DNA of 15,651 nucleotides from JAFDVL01 sp043783625 (lineage in GTDB: Bacteria; Acidobacteriota; Blastocatellia; RBC074). Within the stretch, counting starts at the first letter, position 1. Each line of letters starts with the position of its first letter. The notes under the pieces were generated by a model. It had not been told where the DNA came from. It ran no database searches and saw only the letters and a list, made by a program, of their open reading frames with translations. The translations under genes were made by a program, and so were the position numbers. The stretch is taken from assembly GCA_043783625.1 (NCBI GenBank), contig JAYVZE010000162.1, positions 1 through 15,651 on the forward strand, written 5' to 3'. Below are positions 7,316 to 15,190 of the stretch, in pieces.

Positions 7316-7380
7316 TGGTACGCCAGCATCTTGCTGGCAACTGGTGGGGAAAATTTGACCAGCAAGATGCTGGCGTACCA
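7316..7380. repeat. 22-bp REP-like inverted repeat made of two small palindromes
   Basis: Perfect 22-bp arms (7316-7337 and 7359-7380) flank a 21-nt loop. Each arm also contains its own hairpin: CCAGCA-TCT-TGCTGG on the left and CCAGCA-AGA-TGCTGG on the right. Two inverted copies of a short palindrome separated by a short spacer is the layout of BIME/REP elements. It lies 24 bp upstream of the oxidoreductase start, so it should be in or next to that gene's leader. Confidence 0.75.
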
Positions 7381-7607
7381 GTTGGTTCACTTTACAGTGT
7401 ATGGAGTACGGCGAAAAGATCAAACCTCAGCCTTACTCAGGTGCAAATTTGTCTTGAAGATTTGCAGAGAAAAAACTCAGGAAAATTTCAAACGAACCTG
7501 AAGATTTTTCTTAGGCTCCCGCCGTATTCTTCCACCAGCCGGACAGCACAGCGAAGAGAGCTGTACGGAAGAGCAATTTCTAACCACTATAAATCAGGAG
7601 AAGCAGC
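7381..7607 (+). other. Possible structured leader of the small secreted protein gene
   Basis: Several complementary segments occur in this 227-bp stretch. GAGTACGGC (7404-7412) can pair with GCCGTATTC (7521-7529) with one G-U pair, enclosing about 108 nt. Inside are TGCAAAT (7442-7448) with ATTTGCA (7460-7466) and TCAGG (7477-7481) with CCTGA (7497-7501). It matches no riboswitch consensus I know. The AGGAG ribosome site of the next gene is at 7596-7600. No well-spaced promoter was found. Confidence 0.3.
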
Positions 7608-8099
7608 ATGAAACGTTCACTTATTTTGACCACCATCACACTTGTCGGATTCTTTGCCTTATGGCTGACCACCAGCCGTAGCTCACATGGATTCGTCCAA
7701 AATGTACAGGCGCAAAGCACCGATCAATTTTCACAAAACGAGCAGGAGCAGGAACGCCGCCATCGTTGTTCACCGCGTACGATGAAAGGGACGCACGGAT
7801 ATTCATACAGCGGAACTGTACTGGGCGCCGAGATCGCGGCAGCGGGGCCAATTACGTTTGATGGCTACGGTAATTTGCACGCGACGTACAACGTCAACTT
7901 AGGCGGCAAATCATTCAAAGGCGGATTCGTGGGAACGTACATTGTCAATGATGATTGTACGGGCGTTGTGACGTTGCATTTGCCCGTGCTGGGTCTCAGC
8001 TCCAATGGAAGTTTTGTGATTGTGAACGATGGCAAGGAAACATTTTTCACGGGGACTGACACGGGGGTAGCCATCACCGGCGTGACCAAAAAATTGTAA
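7608..8099 (+). CDS. Small secreted protein of unknown function
   Basis: I cannot assign a function. The 163-residue product starts with a signal peptide (positive MKRS then a hydrophobic stretch, with a likely cleavage near VQAQS, about 34-37). The mature part is rich in glycine and alternating hydrophobic residues, suggesting a small beta-sheet or barrel fold. Recognisable blocks are GYSYSGTV, GPITFDGYGNL, GTYIVNDDCTGVVTL and FFTGTDTGVAITGV. Proteins with this G-Y/D-GN/GTY-VN-DCTG pattern are, from memory, frequent as multi-copy secreted hypotheticals in Acidobacteriota. AGGAG (7596-7600) is 7 nt before the ATG. Two cysteines, one before and one after the beta region, might form a disulfide after export. 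It is separate from its neighbours. Confidence 0.8.
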   Translation: MKRSLILTTITLVGFFALWLTTSRSSHGFVQNVQAQSTDQFSQNEQEQERRHRCSPRTMKGTHGYSYSGTVLGAEIAAAGPITFDGYGNLHATYNVNLGGKSFKGGFVGTYIVNDDCTGVVTLHLPVLGLSSNGSFVIVNDGKETFFTGTDTGVAITGVTKKL

Positions 8100-8141
8100 A
8101 ATTACACGGAGGAATTCTTCGCTTCGAGACGTGTGAAAAGC

Positions 8142-8164
8142 TCTCCTCCTCAAACAGGAGGGGG
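8142..8164 (+). terminator. Weak hairpin after the small secreted protein gene
   Basis: A run TCTCCTCCT (8142-8150) can pair with AGGAGGGGG (8156-8164) around a 5-nt loop, with two G-U pairs. It lies about 43 nt after the stop codon at 8099. The following sequence has only scattered T residues, so termination would be weak. It may equally be a polypurine/polypyrimidine repeat. Confidence 0.35.
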
Positions 8165-8208
8165 AGTCTTAATAAAATCCGCCCCGATAAAATCCCCCAA
8201 TATTATTT

Positions 8209-8475
8209 ATGGGCAAAAGAACTGAAATTATTATTGAGACCGAACGCATTGTTGTCATTACACCTTCACCGGGATCACTCAGAGCCGTCTGTCAAGCCTG
8301 TCTGATTCCGGTCGAGTGGCTCAGCCCGGAACTTGCCGCGACGTTAATCAAGGCTTCACCACGCCTGATTTATCGTTGGATTGAAAGTGGTCAACTCCAT
8401 TTTCTGGAAGGGCGTGATGGAGGGGTTAAAGTCTGTCGAAACTCCCTACTCGAAAAATACATCCAGACCGAATAA
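8209..8475 (+). CDS. Small helix-turn-helix/excisionase-like protein with CxxC motif
   Basis: The 88-residue protein combines an N-terminal strand-rich piece (RTEIIIETERIVVI, 4-17), a CxxC pair (C28, C31), and a C-terminal helix-turn-helix of the MerR/excisionase kind: LSPELAATLIKASPRLIYRWIESGQLHF (38-65), in which SPRLIYRWIESG is the recognition-helix region. C76 near the end is a third cysteine. It probably binds DNA; the cysteines might hold a metal or form a redox switch. I recall similar small proteins with the same layout in Acidobacteriota. There is no ribosome site before the ATG, only TATTAT (8201-8206), so translation may be leaderless or inefficient. It sits alone between the secreted protein and a convergent gene. 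Confidence 0.75.
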   Translation: MGKRTEIIIETERIVVITPSPGSLRAVCQACLIPVEWLSPELAATLIKASPRLIYRWIESGQLHFLEGRDGGVKVCRNSLLEKYIQTE

Positions 8476-8494
8476 CTACCTTTTCAAAAGCGTA

Positions 8495-8851
8495 TTATTT
8501 CTGCTTAGATTTCTTCGGTTGTTTCTCCAAAATTGTCGCCCATTCAAGCGTCGAACTTGAAGGAATATAAACTTTCGTTTGATAGGTTTCGTAGCCTTTT
8601 GCCGAAATTGTCAAAAGGTAATAACCGAATGAAACTTCAAGGTCGTAATAACCACCTTTAGTTTTGGTAGTTTCCACCGATTTTGTTCCCGAATGATTTT
8701 CGATGGCACGAAGCTCAACCTTGGCATCAATCGCGGAACCATTTTTTATGGAATTTGCAACAAAGCCCTTCAATCGTCCGCTCCCCGATTGTGCGGAAAC
8801 TGACCAGCTCAAGATAAAACAGGCGAGCACGGACAGGATAATTTTATTCAT
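8495..8851 (-). CDS. Secreted carboxypeptidase-regulatory-like domain protein
   Basis: The 118-residue product has a signal peptide with a clear cleavage site (SVSA-QS, about 20/21) and one small beta-sandwich domain (about 26-98) of the carboxypeptidase regulatory-like group. Telltale parts are GRLKGFVAN at the start, KVELRAIE, then GGYYDLEVSFGYYLLTISAKGYETYQTKVYI, with the typical G-Y-x-L and GYET pattern. The tail is lysine-rich (KQPKKSKQK). Such domains usually form the N-terminal part of TonB-dependent receptors or extracellular proteins; here it stands alone, so it may bind a surface partner. The upstream ribosome site is weak (TAGGT 11 nt before ATG). It converges with the HTH gene, with 19 bp between them. 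Confidence 0.8.
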   Translation of the reverse strand: MNKIILSVLACFILSWSVSAQSGSGRLKGFVANSIKNGSAIDAKVELRAIENHSGTKSVETTKTKGGYYDLEVSFGYYLLTISAKGYETYQTKVYIPSSSTLEWATILEKQPKKSKQK

Positions 8852-9094
8852 ATTTAATTTTACCTATAAATTGTCTTCAAAATATTCGCTATCATTAATC
8901 GCAGGATTGATAGTAAATGAAGGTCAATTTATTTATTCTGATACGGTAGTCTTTTATGAAAGCATGCGCTGAAATTTAAACGAGTCAATGCGTAAATGCT
9001 GGAGGAGGCAAAAATTTTGTGGTAGTGCAGTTTGATGAAAAAACATGTCTTAACTTATGCCCACTTCTCATTAGAATGATTTTGGGTAAGTACT

Positions 9095-10264
9095 ATGATG
9101 CAAAAAAAATATAAAATTCTCGCGCACATATTTTTACTCGTATTGAGTGTCGCTACGGCGTCTGCCCAAAGTAAATTTCAGGAACGTACGCTGGCGACGG
9201 ATTTGCGTGGTGGTTATCAAGTCGTAATTGCTGATCTCAACCGCGATCAGAAGCCTGATATTATTGCTTTAGCAAGTGGGATGAAAGAACTTGTCTGGTT
9301 TGAAAATCCGACCTGGGCGCGTCACGTCATTATTAACAATGCGTCAGGGATGATTAATTGTACGGCGTATGATGTGGATGGTGACGGCATCCCGGAAATT
9401 GCTCTGGCGCAGGAATTTGCTAACGATCCCAGACAAAGCCCCGGCATTGTTTCGATCCTTAAATGCAAAGGCGATCCGGCGCAGCTTTGGGACGCGACTG
9501 AAATTGATCGGCTTCCTTCGTCGCATCGTTTGCGCTGGGCAGACATTGATGGCAGTGGGAAAAAAGTGTTAGTGAATGCTCCGCTCGCGGGCGCAACTGT
9601 GCCGCCGCCCGAATACAAGGGCAATATGCCGCTGGTGTTTTACCGTCCTGAGGGTTGGAAGCGCGAAGTCATTACGAGTGCGCTGGAAGGTGTGTTGCAC
9701 GGCATCAGTATTTTGGATGTAGATCGTGACGGGCGTGAAGATATTTTGACTGCCAGTTTTGTAGGAGTTGATTTATTTCGCTTTAGCAAAGAAGGGAAGT
9801 GGCTGCGCAATAAATTAGTAGCGGGTGATCCTGCGCCGTGGCCGAAGGGGGGGGCGAGCGAAATTGCTGTTGGGATGTTGGGCAAAGAACGATTTCTGAC
9901 TACGATTGAGCCATGGCACGGCAATCAGGTCGCCGTCTACCGCTTCGGCAAAAATGATTGGGAACGATTGGTGATTGATGACAAATTAATTGATGGACAC
10001 ACCTTGCTAACAGCAGATTTTAACGGTGACGGACGCGACGAAATTATTGCCGGTTATCGCGGAACAGGGCGCAGCGTTTATCTTTATTCCTTCGATCCGA
10101 AAAGCAAAAAATGGATGCGTCAGAGTTTGGATGATGGCGGAATTGCAGCAGCAGCCTGTGCCATTGCAGACTTGAACAGCGATGGAAAACTTGATGTCGC
10201 CTGCATTGGTTCCGCCACAGCCAATCTAAAGATTTATGAAAATCAGGGAACTACGAAACGTTAA
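9095..10264 (+). CDS. Secreted VCBS/FG-GAP beta-propeller protein
   Basis: The 389-residue protein has a signal peptide (cleavage near ATASA-QS, 25/26) and at least six propeller repeats with calcium-loop signatures: ADLNRDQKPD (46-55), YDVDGDGIPE (92-101), ADIDGSGKK (149-157), LDVDRDGRED (207-216), ADFNGDGRDE (307-316) and ADLNSDGKLD (358-367). This would fold into a single propeller of six or seven blades outside the cytoplasm. From memory it matches a conserved family related to the propeller of aldos-2-ulose dehydratase, including conserved strings such as SHRLRWADIDGSG and IEPWHGNQV; an enzymatic role is not shown here. ATG codons at 9095 and 9098 are equivalent candidates, with no strong ribosome site. 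No operon partner is present. Confidence 0.88.
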   Translation: MMQKKYKILAHIFLLVLSVATASAQSKFQERTLATDLRGGYQVVIADLNRDQKPDIIALASGMKELVWFENPTWARHVIINNASGMINCTAYDVDGDGIPEIALAQEFANDPRQSPGIVSILKCKGDPAQLWDATEIDRLPSSHRLRWADIDGSGKKVLVNAPLAGATVPPPEYKGNMPLVFYRPEGWKREVITSALEGVLHGISILDVDRDGREDILTASFVGVDLFRFSKEGKWLRNKLVAGDPAPWPKGGASEIAVGMLGKERFLTTIEPWHGNQVAVYRFGKNDWERLVIDDKLIDGHTLLTADFNGDGRDEIIAGYRGTGRSVYLYSFDPKSKKWMRQSLDDGGIAAAACAIADLNSDGKLDVACIGSATANLKIYENQGTTKR

Positions 10265-10296
10265 TTTTTGTGTTCTCTCGTTCAGTCAGAGCCGGA

Positions 10297-11211
10297 TTAC
10301 TTCACCTTTGCCGGTTGAAGTTTCGGATTGATTCTGAATGCGCTGATGTCCCATTCCTCATACTCGTGGTTGGCTTCTGATTTAACCACATGATAGGGGA
10401 AATTCATTCCCTTGATATTTTTATACTCACTGAATTCCCAGCGGTACTCTACTTCTGGAGCCTGTGCCAGGGCTTCTTCAAACATTTTACGACGCTTCTC
10501 AATCTCCGCCCATTGCTCGACCTGACGCTTTGCCACTTGTTCTTCGGTGAGTTTCTTATTGTCCTGTGGCGCATTTGGTCTGGGCTGTGTTTGACGTGCC
10601 AGCGAGCGGACGGCGTGCGAAAGCTGTTTTGAGTGATACGTCAGCATCAACAGGCGTTTTGTTTTCTGGTCAATATACAAACGCACCTTGAAGCCATCTT
10701 TTCCTTTGACATCAATCATATCAGCGAGGGTGTCCGGCTCTTTAAATTCACCTGCGTAACTATATTCGACGGGTTCCGAGGAAGGGCTGATTAAAAGCAA
10801 GCCCAGCAGAACACGCGTAAAATCAGCGCGGCGGCGGATGACCGCTTGCGGGTCGTTGCTGTTTTCGCGCAGTACATCTCCGGCACGGGCGGCGGGGTTG
10901 GGAACGTTATATGTCTGGTAACTATCATCCAGCATTGATGTCACGGTCGTAAATGGTTGCTGGCTTTCGTGGCGACGAAAAGTGTCAGGGAGCATGATGT
11001 CATAATCAATATCACGCTCCAGATGTGTTTCGCCAATCGTGCGATGAATCGTCATAGCGACCGAAAGTGTTTTCAATGTTTTGGTTTGCGTTTCGTTGCT
11101 GATGGCTGCACGAGCCTGATGCATGATTTGCTCCGCTTTGGAGTCGGACTGTGCCAGGGCTAAAGAAGAGAAAGTAAAAACAGCAAGTGTGATGATGATC
11201 CATTGACGCAT
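10297..11211 (-). CDS. Secreted LolA-like protein of unknown function
   Basis: The 304-residue protein has a signal peptide (ALA-QS, about 20/21). The mature part opens with a helix (SKAEQIMHQARAAIS, 24-38) and continues as alternating strands, with phrases such as DYDIMLPDTFRR (69-80), DGFKVRLYIDQKTKRLLMLTYHSKQ (172-196) and a late EVEYRWEFSEYKNIKGMNFPYHV. That order and the KGMNFPYHV segment resemble the LolA/LolB-like half-barrel fold used in lipoprotein carriers, but sequence similarity is weak. A glutamine/lysine-rich helical insert lies near 205-250. AAGGA (11220-11224) is 8 nt before the ATG. It converges with the propeller gene, 32 bp apart. A lipoprotein or lipid-handling role is plausible; it is not proven by context. 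Confidence 0.7.
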   Translation of the reverse strand: MRQWIIITLAVFTFSSLALAQSDSKAEQIMHQARAAISNETQTKTLKTLSVAMTIHRTIGETHLERDIDYDIMLPDTFRRHESQQPFTTVTSMLDDSYQTYNVPNPAARAGDVLRENSNDPQAVIRRRADFTRVLLGLLLISPSSEPVEYSYAGEFKEPDTLADMIDVKGKDGFKVRLYIDQKTKRLLMLTYHSKQLSHAVRSLARQTQPRPNAPQDNKKLTEEQVAKRQVEQWAEIEKRRKMFEEALAQAPEVEYRWEFSEYKNIKGMNFPYHVVKSEANHEYEEWDISAFRINPKLQPAKVK

Positions 11212-11339
11212 ATTATTTTTCCTTTAAGTCGGTTATTTTTTGACGCTATTCTGCTTAGATTAGAGGGTTGGCATGATTCTACACTTGTCAACCGGATTCT
11301 TGCAATTCGCAGCAGGTAAATGAGGTGGATGAGCGTTGA

Positions 11340-12386
11340 TTAATCGCCCCTGACCTGTTTCACTCCCGCGACCATATTCTTGAGTTTTTGTTTCGCTGCC
11401 CATCGTGCTGTCTGGCTCAATCCACAATCCGGCGCAAAAGCCAAACGATCAGCCGGAGCATATTGTAAGCACTCACGGACGCGGCGTGTGACATCTTCAA
11501 CAGTTTCGATGTAATAGCTTTTGACATCAATAATACCAACCGCCACATCCATTTTTTCGGCGATGGTTTGGATAATTTCAAGTTCGGAAAATTCACGGCT
11601 CGCCATTTCTAAATGCATTTCATCAACCTTGAGGTCGAAGAAGGCCGGATACATTGGCTGGTAGGAACGCAGTCCCACGGCACGCCCTTTGTAATTGCCA
11701 AAACATGCGTGCGTGGACAGGCGACATTTTCCGGTTACGGATTCGATGGTGCGATTGAAAATATCTACGAAATGGTACGGGTCTTCGCGGTGCGCGTAAC
11801 AGCTCATTGAGGGTTCGTCTACAGCGATTTCCTGGCATCCGGCGGCGACTAAATCTTCTAATTCTTTGCGTACAATGGGCAGCAATGCCTCAGTAATAGC
11901 AAAGCGATCTTTGTATTGTCCGTTCGGTAACAAACGCCCGCTGAGCGTGTAAGGGCCGGGAACGGAAGCTTTTAAGGCAAGTGCTGAGTGCTGAGTCGTA
12001 AGTGCTGAGCGGGAGAGTCGCACTAAGCGATTGTATTCTTCAACTACACCAAGTCCGCGCGGAGCTTTTAGCTCTCCAATGATTTTATGTTTGCCGCGTT
12101 GATCGTGGGCGGGCGGGCCAAATCTGCGCGGCTGGGTGGGTTCGAGTTCAATGCCTTCGAGAAATCCGTAGAATGATAAATTAAAATCCAGCCGTGTTTG
12201 TTCGCCGTCCGTGATGACATCTAATCCGGCGGCAACTTGATCATGAATCGCCGTAATGACGGCATCATCCTGCAATTCTTTGCGGTCTTCTGTGCCGAAT
12301 TGGTCTAAATTCTGGACAGCAAATTCCAGCCATCCGGGGAAGGGGTAGCTGCCGATGACAGTGGTTCTTAATGGGTGATTTTTCAT
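11340..12386 (-). CDS. Short core MetE-type methyltransferase with in-frame repeat insertion
   Basis: The 348-residue protein is the C-terminal catalytic barrel of cobalamin-independent methionine synthase (Meth_synt_2) without the N-terminal half found in full-length MetE. The zinc ligands are present: H226 and C228 (STHACFG), E260 (HLEMAS) and C321 (APDCG). VDEPSMS (189-195) supplies the aspartate that binds homocysteine-type substrates. Such core proteins transfer methyl groups to thiols; the donor in this organism is unknown, so methionine synthesis is likely but not proven. An unusual segment (about 127-138) SALTTQHSALAL is encoded by a repeat-like DNA stretch (11980-12009). It interrupts the region before VPGPYTLSG. 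No clear ribosome site precedes ATG 12386. The gene lies downstream of a large inverted repeat. Confidence 0.85.
   Translation of the reverse strand: MKNHPLRTTVIGSYPFPGWLEFAVQNLDQFGTEDRKELQDDAVITAIHDQVAAGLDVITDGEQTRLDFNLSFYGFLEGIELEPTQPRRFGPPAHDQRGKHKIIGELKAPRGLGVVEEYNRLVRLSRSALTTQHSALALKASVPGPYTLSGRLLPNGQYKDRFAITEALLPIVRKELEDLVAAGCQEIAVDEPSMSCYAHREDPYHFVDIFNRTIESVTGKCRLSTHACFGNYKGRAVGLRSYQPMYPAFFDLKVDEMHLEMASREFSELEIIQTIAEKMDVAVGIIDVKSYYIETVEDVTRRVRECLQYAPADRLAFAPDCGLSQTARWAAKQKLKNMVAGVKQVRGD
11980..12009. repeat. AGTGCTGAG triple repeat inside the MetE-like gene
   Basis: Three copies of AGTGCTGAG occur at 11980-11988, 11987-11995 (overlapping by 2) and 12001-12009. The 30-bp unit resembles a dispersed CTCAGCACT-type repeat I recall from bacterial intergenic regions. 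Here it lies in coding sequence and is translated in frame. Read on the gene strand, it contributes the SALTTQHSAL part of the protein. Confidence 0.65.
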
Positions 12387-12413
12387 AGTTGGATATTTTC
12401 GGAAAGAAGAAAT

Positions 12414-12510
12414 TATCCACGAAGTACACGAAGGAGCACGAAGATGCTACGAGTAACTACATATAAAAATAGTTGAAATGCTTCGTGTTCCTTCGTGTAC
12501 TTCGTGGATA
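12414..12510. repeat. 30-bp inverted repeat of CACGAAG-type sequence
   Basis: The arms (12414-12443 and 12481-12510) are 30 bp with a single mismatch (G at 12436), which is a G-U pair in the plus-strand RNA. The loop is 37 nt. The arm is built from CCACGAAG, CACGAAGG and CACGAAG units, which look like a dispersed bacterial repeat. The right arm ends 14 nt from the RsbU-like stop codon, and the left arm begins 28 bp upstream of the MetE-like start. It could end the phosphatase transcript and isolate the methyltransferase. Confidence 0.75.
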
Positions 12511-12524
12511 GTTAATTTCGATCT

Positions 12525-15146
12525 TCACAATTTATTTGTAGCTGGGTTGATAATTTTCAGGACTACAAAAGTCACATCATCATCCTGCGGTCTGGAATCG
12601 CCCCACTCATCGCCGATTTGGATAAATTTATTGATGAGTTGTTGGGCGGAAAGGGAACCGGAATCTGCCAAAATTTCTCCGGCTTTTTCAAAACCTAAAA
12701 TCTCACTGGAAGGGTTGAAGCGTTCGGGAAAGCCGTCGCTCAACAGCACGACGATGTCACCGATTTCCAGCGTGGTTGTTTGCTGTTTATAAACGTAATT
12801 CTTGATGCTTCCCAGCGGCATTCCGCGCAGGGCAATTTCTTCGACGGTGTTCGTGTTGGCGCGGTAAATCAATACGGCGGGCATTCCTGCGAGGCTCACG
12901 GTCAGTTCGTAACCATTGAGTTTTGCCATTGTCATCGCCATATACAAGGCACGTAAATTCATCATCTTCAGCGCGTTGGAAGATTGACGAAAAATTTCCG
13001 GGATGTCATTTAATCCAGCCAGATTATTGAATAAACTTTTCGTGGCCGTGACGATAGTTCCGGCTTTTAATCCGTGTCCCGTCGCGTCGCCTACGACTAA
13101 GGTCAAAACGCCTTCGGCATTGACATGAAAATCATAATAATCGCCGCCGACTTCAGTGGCAGTTTTCATGTAAGCTGCGATGTCGTAGTTGGGACTCTTT
13201 GGAACATTGCGTGGCAACATTGAAAGCTGAATTTGGCGCGCTTCTTCTAATTCTTTCGCACGCGCTTCATTTTCAGTTTCGATTTCTTCACGGCGGCGCG
13301 CCTCTTCAATCATTCGCCCCATCAATTGCGCATTTTCGAGTGCGAACGTTCCCGGCCCCGCAACGCTCATCAGCAACTCTTTGTCTTCGGTGGAGAAGGG
13401 CAAATCTCCTAATCGTGAACCGAGAGAGACGATTCCTAACAATTCTGTTTGGCTGGAAAGCGGCAATAAAAGTTCTGATTTGATTTGCCGAAGTAGAGCG
13501 ATTTCATCGTCTGGAAGTGATACTTCGTCAATGTTGACAGGCTCTCTGGAGTTATGCAGGCGCGAAACAATATTTGATTTGACAGGCAACCTGAAATTAT
13601 TTTCGTAGTGAATATTACCGCCGTCAACGGGGTTGTATTCGCAATAATAAACACTGGCATAATCTTCGGAAGCAGCACCGCGCAACAAAATTGCTACGGA
13701 TTCTGTCTGCAAGGCTGAGCGAATCTTGGTGGCAATTTGTGCCAACAGGTCTTCCTGATTGGTGGTTGTTCGTAGTGATTCCACCAGTTCGGAAATAATT
13801 TGTTGTGAATCGTAGGATTGCCGGAAGAACTTTCGATCAATGACGGGAGCGAGATATTTTATGTGTAAGCGACGAGTAAGATTCCAGAAAATAATTCCCG
13901 CTACGGCAGAGACAAATCCAACCGTCAATCCAAACGCACGCATGTCCTTCGGAGGAAATGAATGAAAGAACCACTGAAAAAATGAAGTCAGAAAAATTGT
14001 CATGACTCCAATAAACAGCACCATTTCCAATATAACTGAACCGTGTGAAACCAGCACGTACCGCATCCCGCGCCGGATAATCAGGCTGATAGGGATGACT
14101 TGATGTTTGATGATGGCGTAGGCGAATGAAATCGGAATCAGCGGTAACGTGAGAGATGTCAAAAAAGCGATCCATTCATGCACCTGGGGATGAGATTGAC
14201 TGAAGCCAAATACTTCTGAAAGCACGAGCAGGAGCAAATTAAAAAAACCTGCGCTACAACCGACGACAACGAGATGAAGTTTACGCCGATCATCAATAGC
14301 TGACCTTCGATAATTGATTAATAAAGCGACGATCCCCGTTACTAAAAAAGCGAGCATCAATCCAATGGCGGGCAAATTGATTAATTGTCGAAAAATGGTG
14401 AGCCATTCAATCTGCTGGAATTGAAAAATCCCCTGACTCTGCATCCTTTGGATAATGAAATGAGGAAGGATGATGAACAAAAATGACCCATAAACAAAAT
14501 GCAAAAATTTTGGCCAGCGGTTCAATATCGGTAAGGGGCGCGGAAAGACAGCAAAAAAATGGACAAAGAGCGGAAGAAATAAAAAGCTGAAAGCTCGCGT
14601 CAATAAAGCTGTCCAAAATAATAATAATGGAATATTGGTCAAGGCATAATTGAACAAACCTGCAAATGTGCCCAGCATCAGTGAGAGGAGCCACGCTTGC
14701 GGATCATCGGATTTGACCAGCAGAATCAATAATCCTGTTACCAAAAAGCTGGCGATCATCATGAAACCGCCAATTTCTTTCAACCAAATTTTTGGTGAGG
14801 CACCATAGGTCTGGACTGGAACTTCATGGATAATTCCCTGACAGCGGACAATCAAGGTTAATTCGCTACCGGCTGGAATGGGTAGATCATTGGAAAGATT
14901 TTTTACTGTGAAGTTCGGTGGCAAACCTTTTACCCCCAAGACCTCGTCTTCTACGTGTAGAATTGGAGATTGCCCGTCTTTGGTAACATCGGTAATTATC
15001 CACCCTTTTCCTTTGATAACGGTATTGAGACCGCAACTGCTCCAATCGCGTAATTGATAGAAAGCCGAAAGCATCCCTGCCGCCAAATTTAAAAAGAAGA
15101 AAACAAATAAAATACTGCCGAGAATCAATTTGGTTTGCTTTGCCAT
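12525..15146 (-). CDS. Membrane RsbU-like PP2C phosphatase with PDZ-like and GAF domains
   Basis: The 873-residue protein has four parts. After a first hydrophobic segment (7-30), an extracytoplasmic PDZ-like region (about 46-115) precedes roughly nine more membrane segments (near 127-144, 150-172, 175-200, 216-233, 256-277, 290-311, 325-346, 369-391, 404-423). A GAF domain covers about 461-607 and a helical coiled-coil linker about 610-640. A SpoIIE/PP2C phosphatase spans about 655-865, with the metal-site residues EVGGDYYD (665-672), GDATGHG (686-692), SDGFPE (803-808) and DDDVTF (855-860). It should dephosphorylate a STAS protein, most likely the divergently encoded one, in response to a signal sensed by the PDZ-like, membrane or GAF parts. 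No ribosome site is obvious before the ATG. The catalytic acids are intact. Confidence 0.92.
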   Translation of the reverse strand: MAKQTKLILGSILFVFFFLNLAAGMLSAFYQLRDWSSCGLNTVIKGKGWIITDVTKDGQSPILHVEDEVLGVKGLPPNFTVKNLSNDLPIPAGSELTLIVRCQGIIHEVPVQTYGASPKIWLKEIGGFMMIASFLVTGLLILLVKSDDPQAWLLSLMLGTFAGLFNYALTNIPLLLFWTALLTRAFSFLFLPLFVHFFAVFPRPLPILNRWPKFLHFVYGSFLFIILPHFIIQRMQSQGIFQFQQIEWLTIFRQLINLPAIGLMLAFLVTGIVALLINYRRSAIDDRRKLHLVVVGCSAGFFNLLLLVLSEVFGFSQSHPQVHEWIAFLTSLTLPLIPISFAYAIIKHQVIPISLIIRRGMRYVLVSHGSVILEMVLFIGVMTIFLTSFFQWFFHSFPPKDMRAFGLTVGFVSAVAGIIFWNLTRRLHIKYLAPVIDRKFFRQSYDSQQIISELVESLRTTTNQEDLLAQIATKIRSALQTESVAILLRGAASEDYASVYYCEYNPVDGGNIHYENNFRLPVKSNIVSRLHNSREPVNIDEVSLPDDEIALLRQIKSELLLPLSSQTELLGIVSLGSRLGDLPFSTEDKELLMSVAGPGTFALENAQLMGRMIEEARRREEIETENEARAKELEEARQIQLSMLPRNVPKSPNYDIAAYMKTATEVGGDYYDFHVNAEGVLTLVVGDATGHGLKAGTIVTATKSLFNNLAGLNDIPEIFRQSSNALKMMNLRALYMAMTMAKLNGYELTVSLAGMPAVLIYRANTNTVEEIALRGMPLGSIKNYVYKQQTTTLEIGDIVVLLSDGFPERFNPSSEILGFEKAGEILADSGSLSAQQLINKFIQIGDEWGDSRPQDDDVTFVVLKIINPATNKL

Positions 15147-15190
15147 TGTAGTTAGTTTTCGATACGATGAAGTTTCCCCGTCCGTATTTA

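Noticed and set aside
7404..7529. Known riboswitch (for example cobalamin or c-di-GMP)
   Set aside because: None of the conserved core strings of those classes is present; only generic stems are seen.
7588..7593. TATAAA as a -10 box for the small secreted protein
   Set aside because: A transcript from it would start at about 7600, removing the AGGAG ribosome site at 7596-7600.
7036..7611. A 191-codon plus-strand reading frame
   Set aside because: It lies mostly antisense to the Tat signal and Rossmann part of the oxidoreductase, runs through the inverted repeat, and has no family features or ribosome site.
8703..8972. An 89-codon plus-strand reading frame
   Set aside because: Half of it is antisense to the carboxypeptidase-regulatory-like gene and the rest is AT-rich intergenic DNA.
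9095..10264. Integrin-like adhesin or ASPIC/UnbV protein
   Set aside because: There is no ASPIC domain and no cell-wall or autotransporter anchor; only a signal peptide and propeller repeats are present.
11980..12009. CRISPR-like repeats
   Set aside because: Units are 9 bp, overlapping and without spacers, and lie within a coding region.
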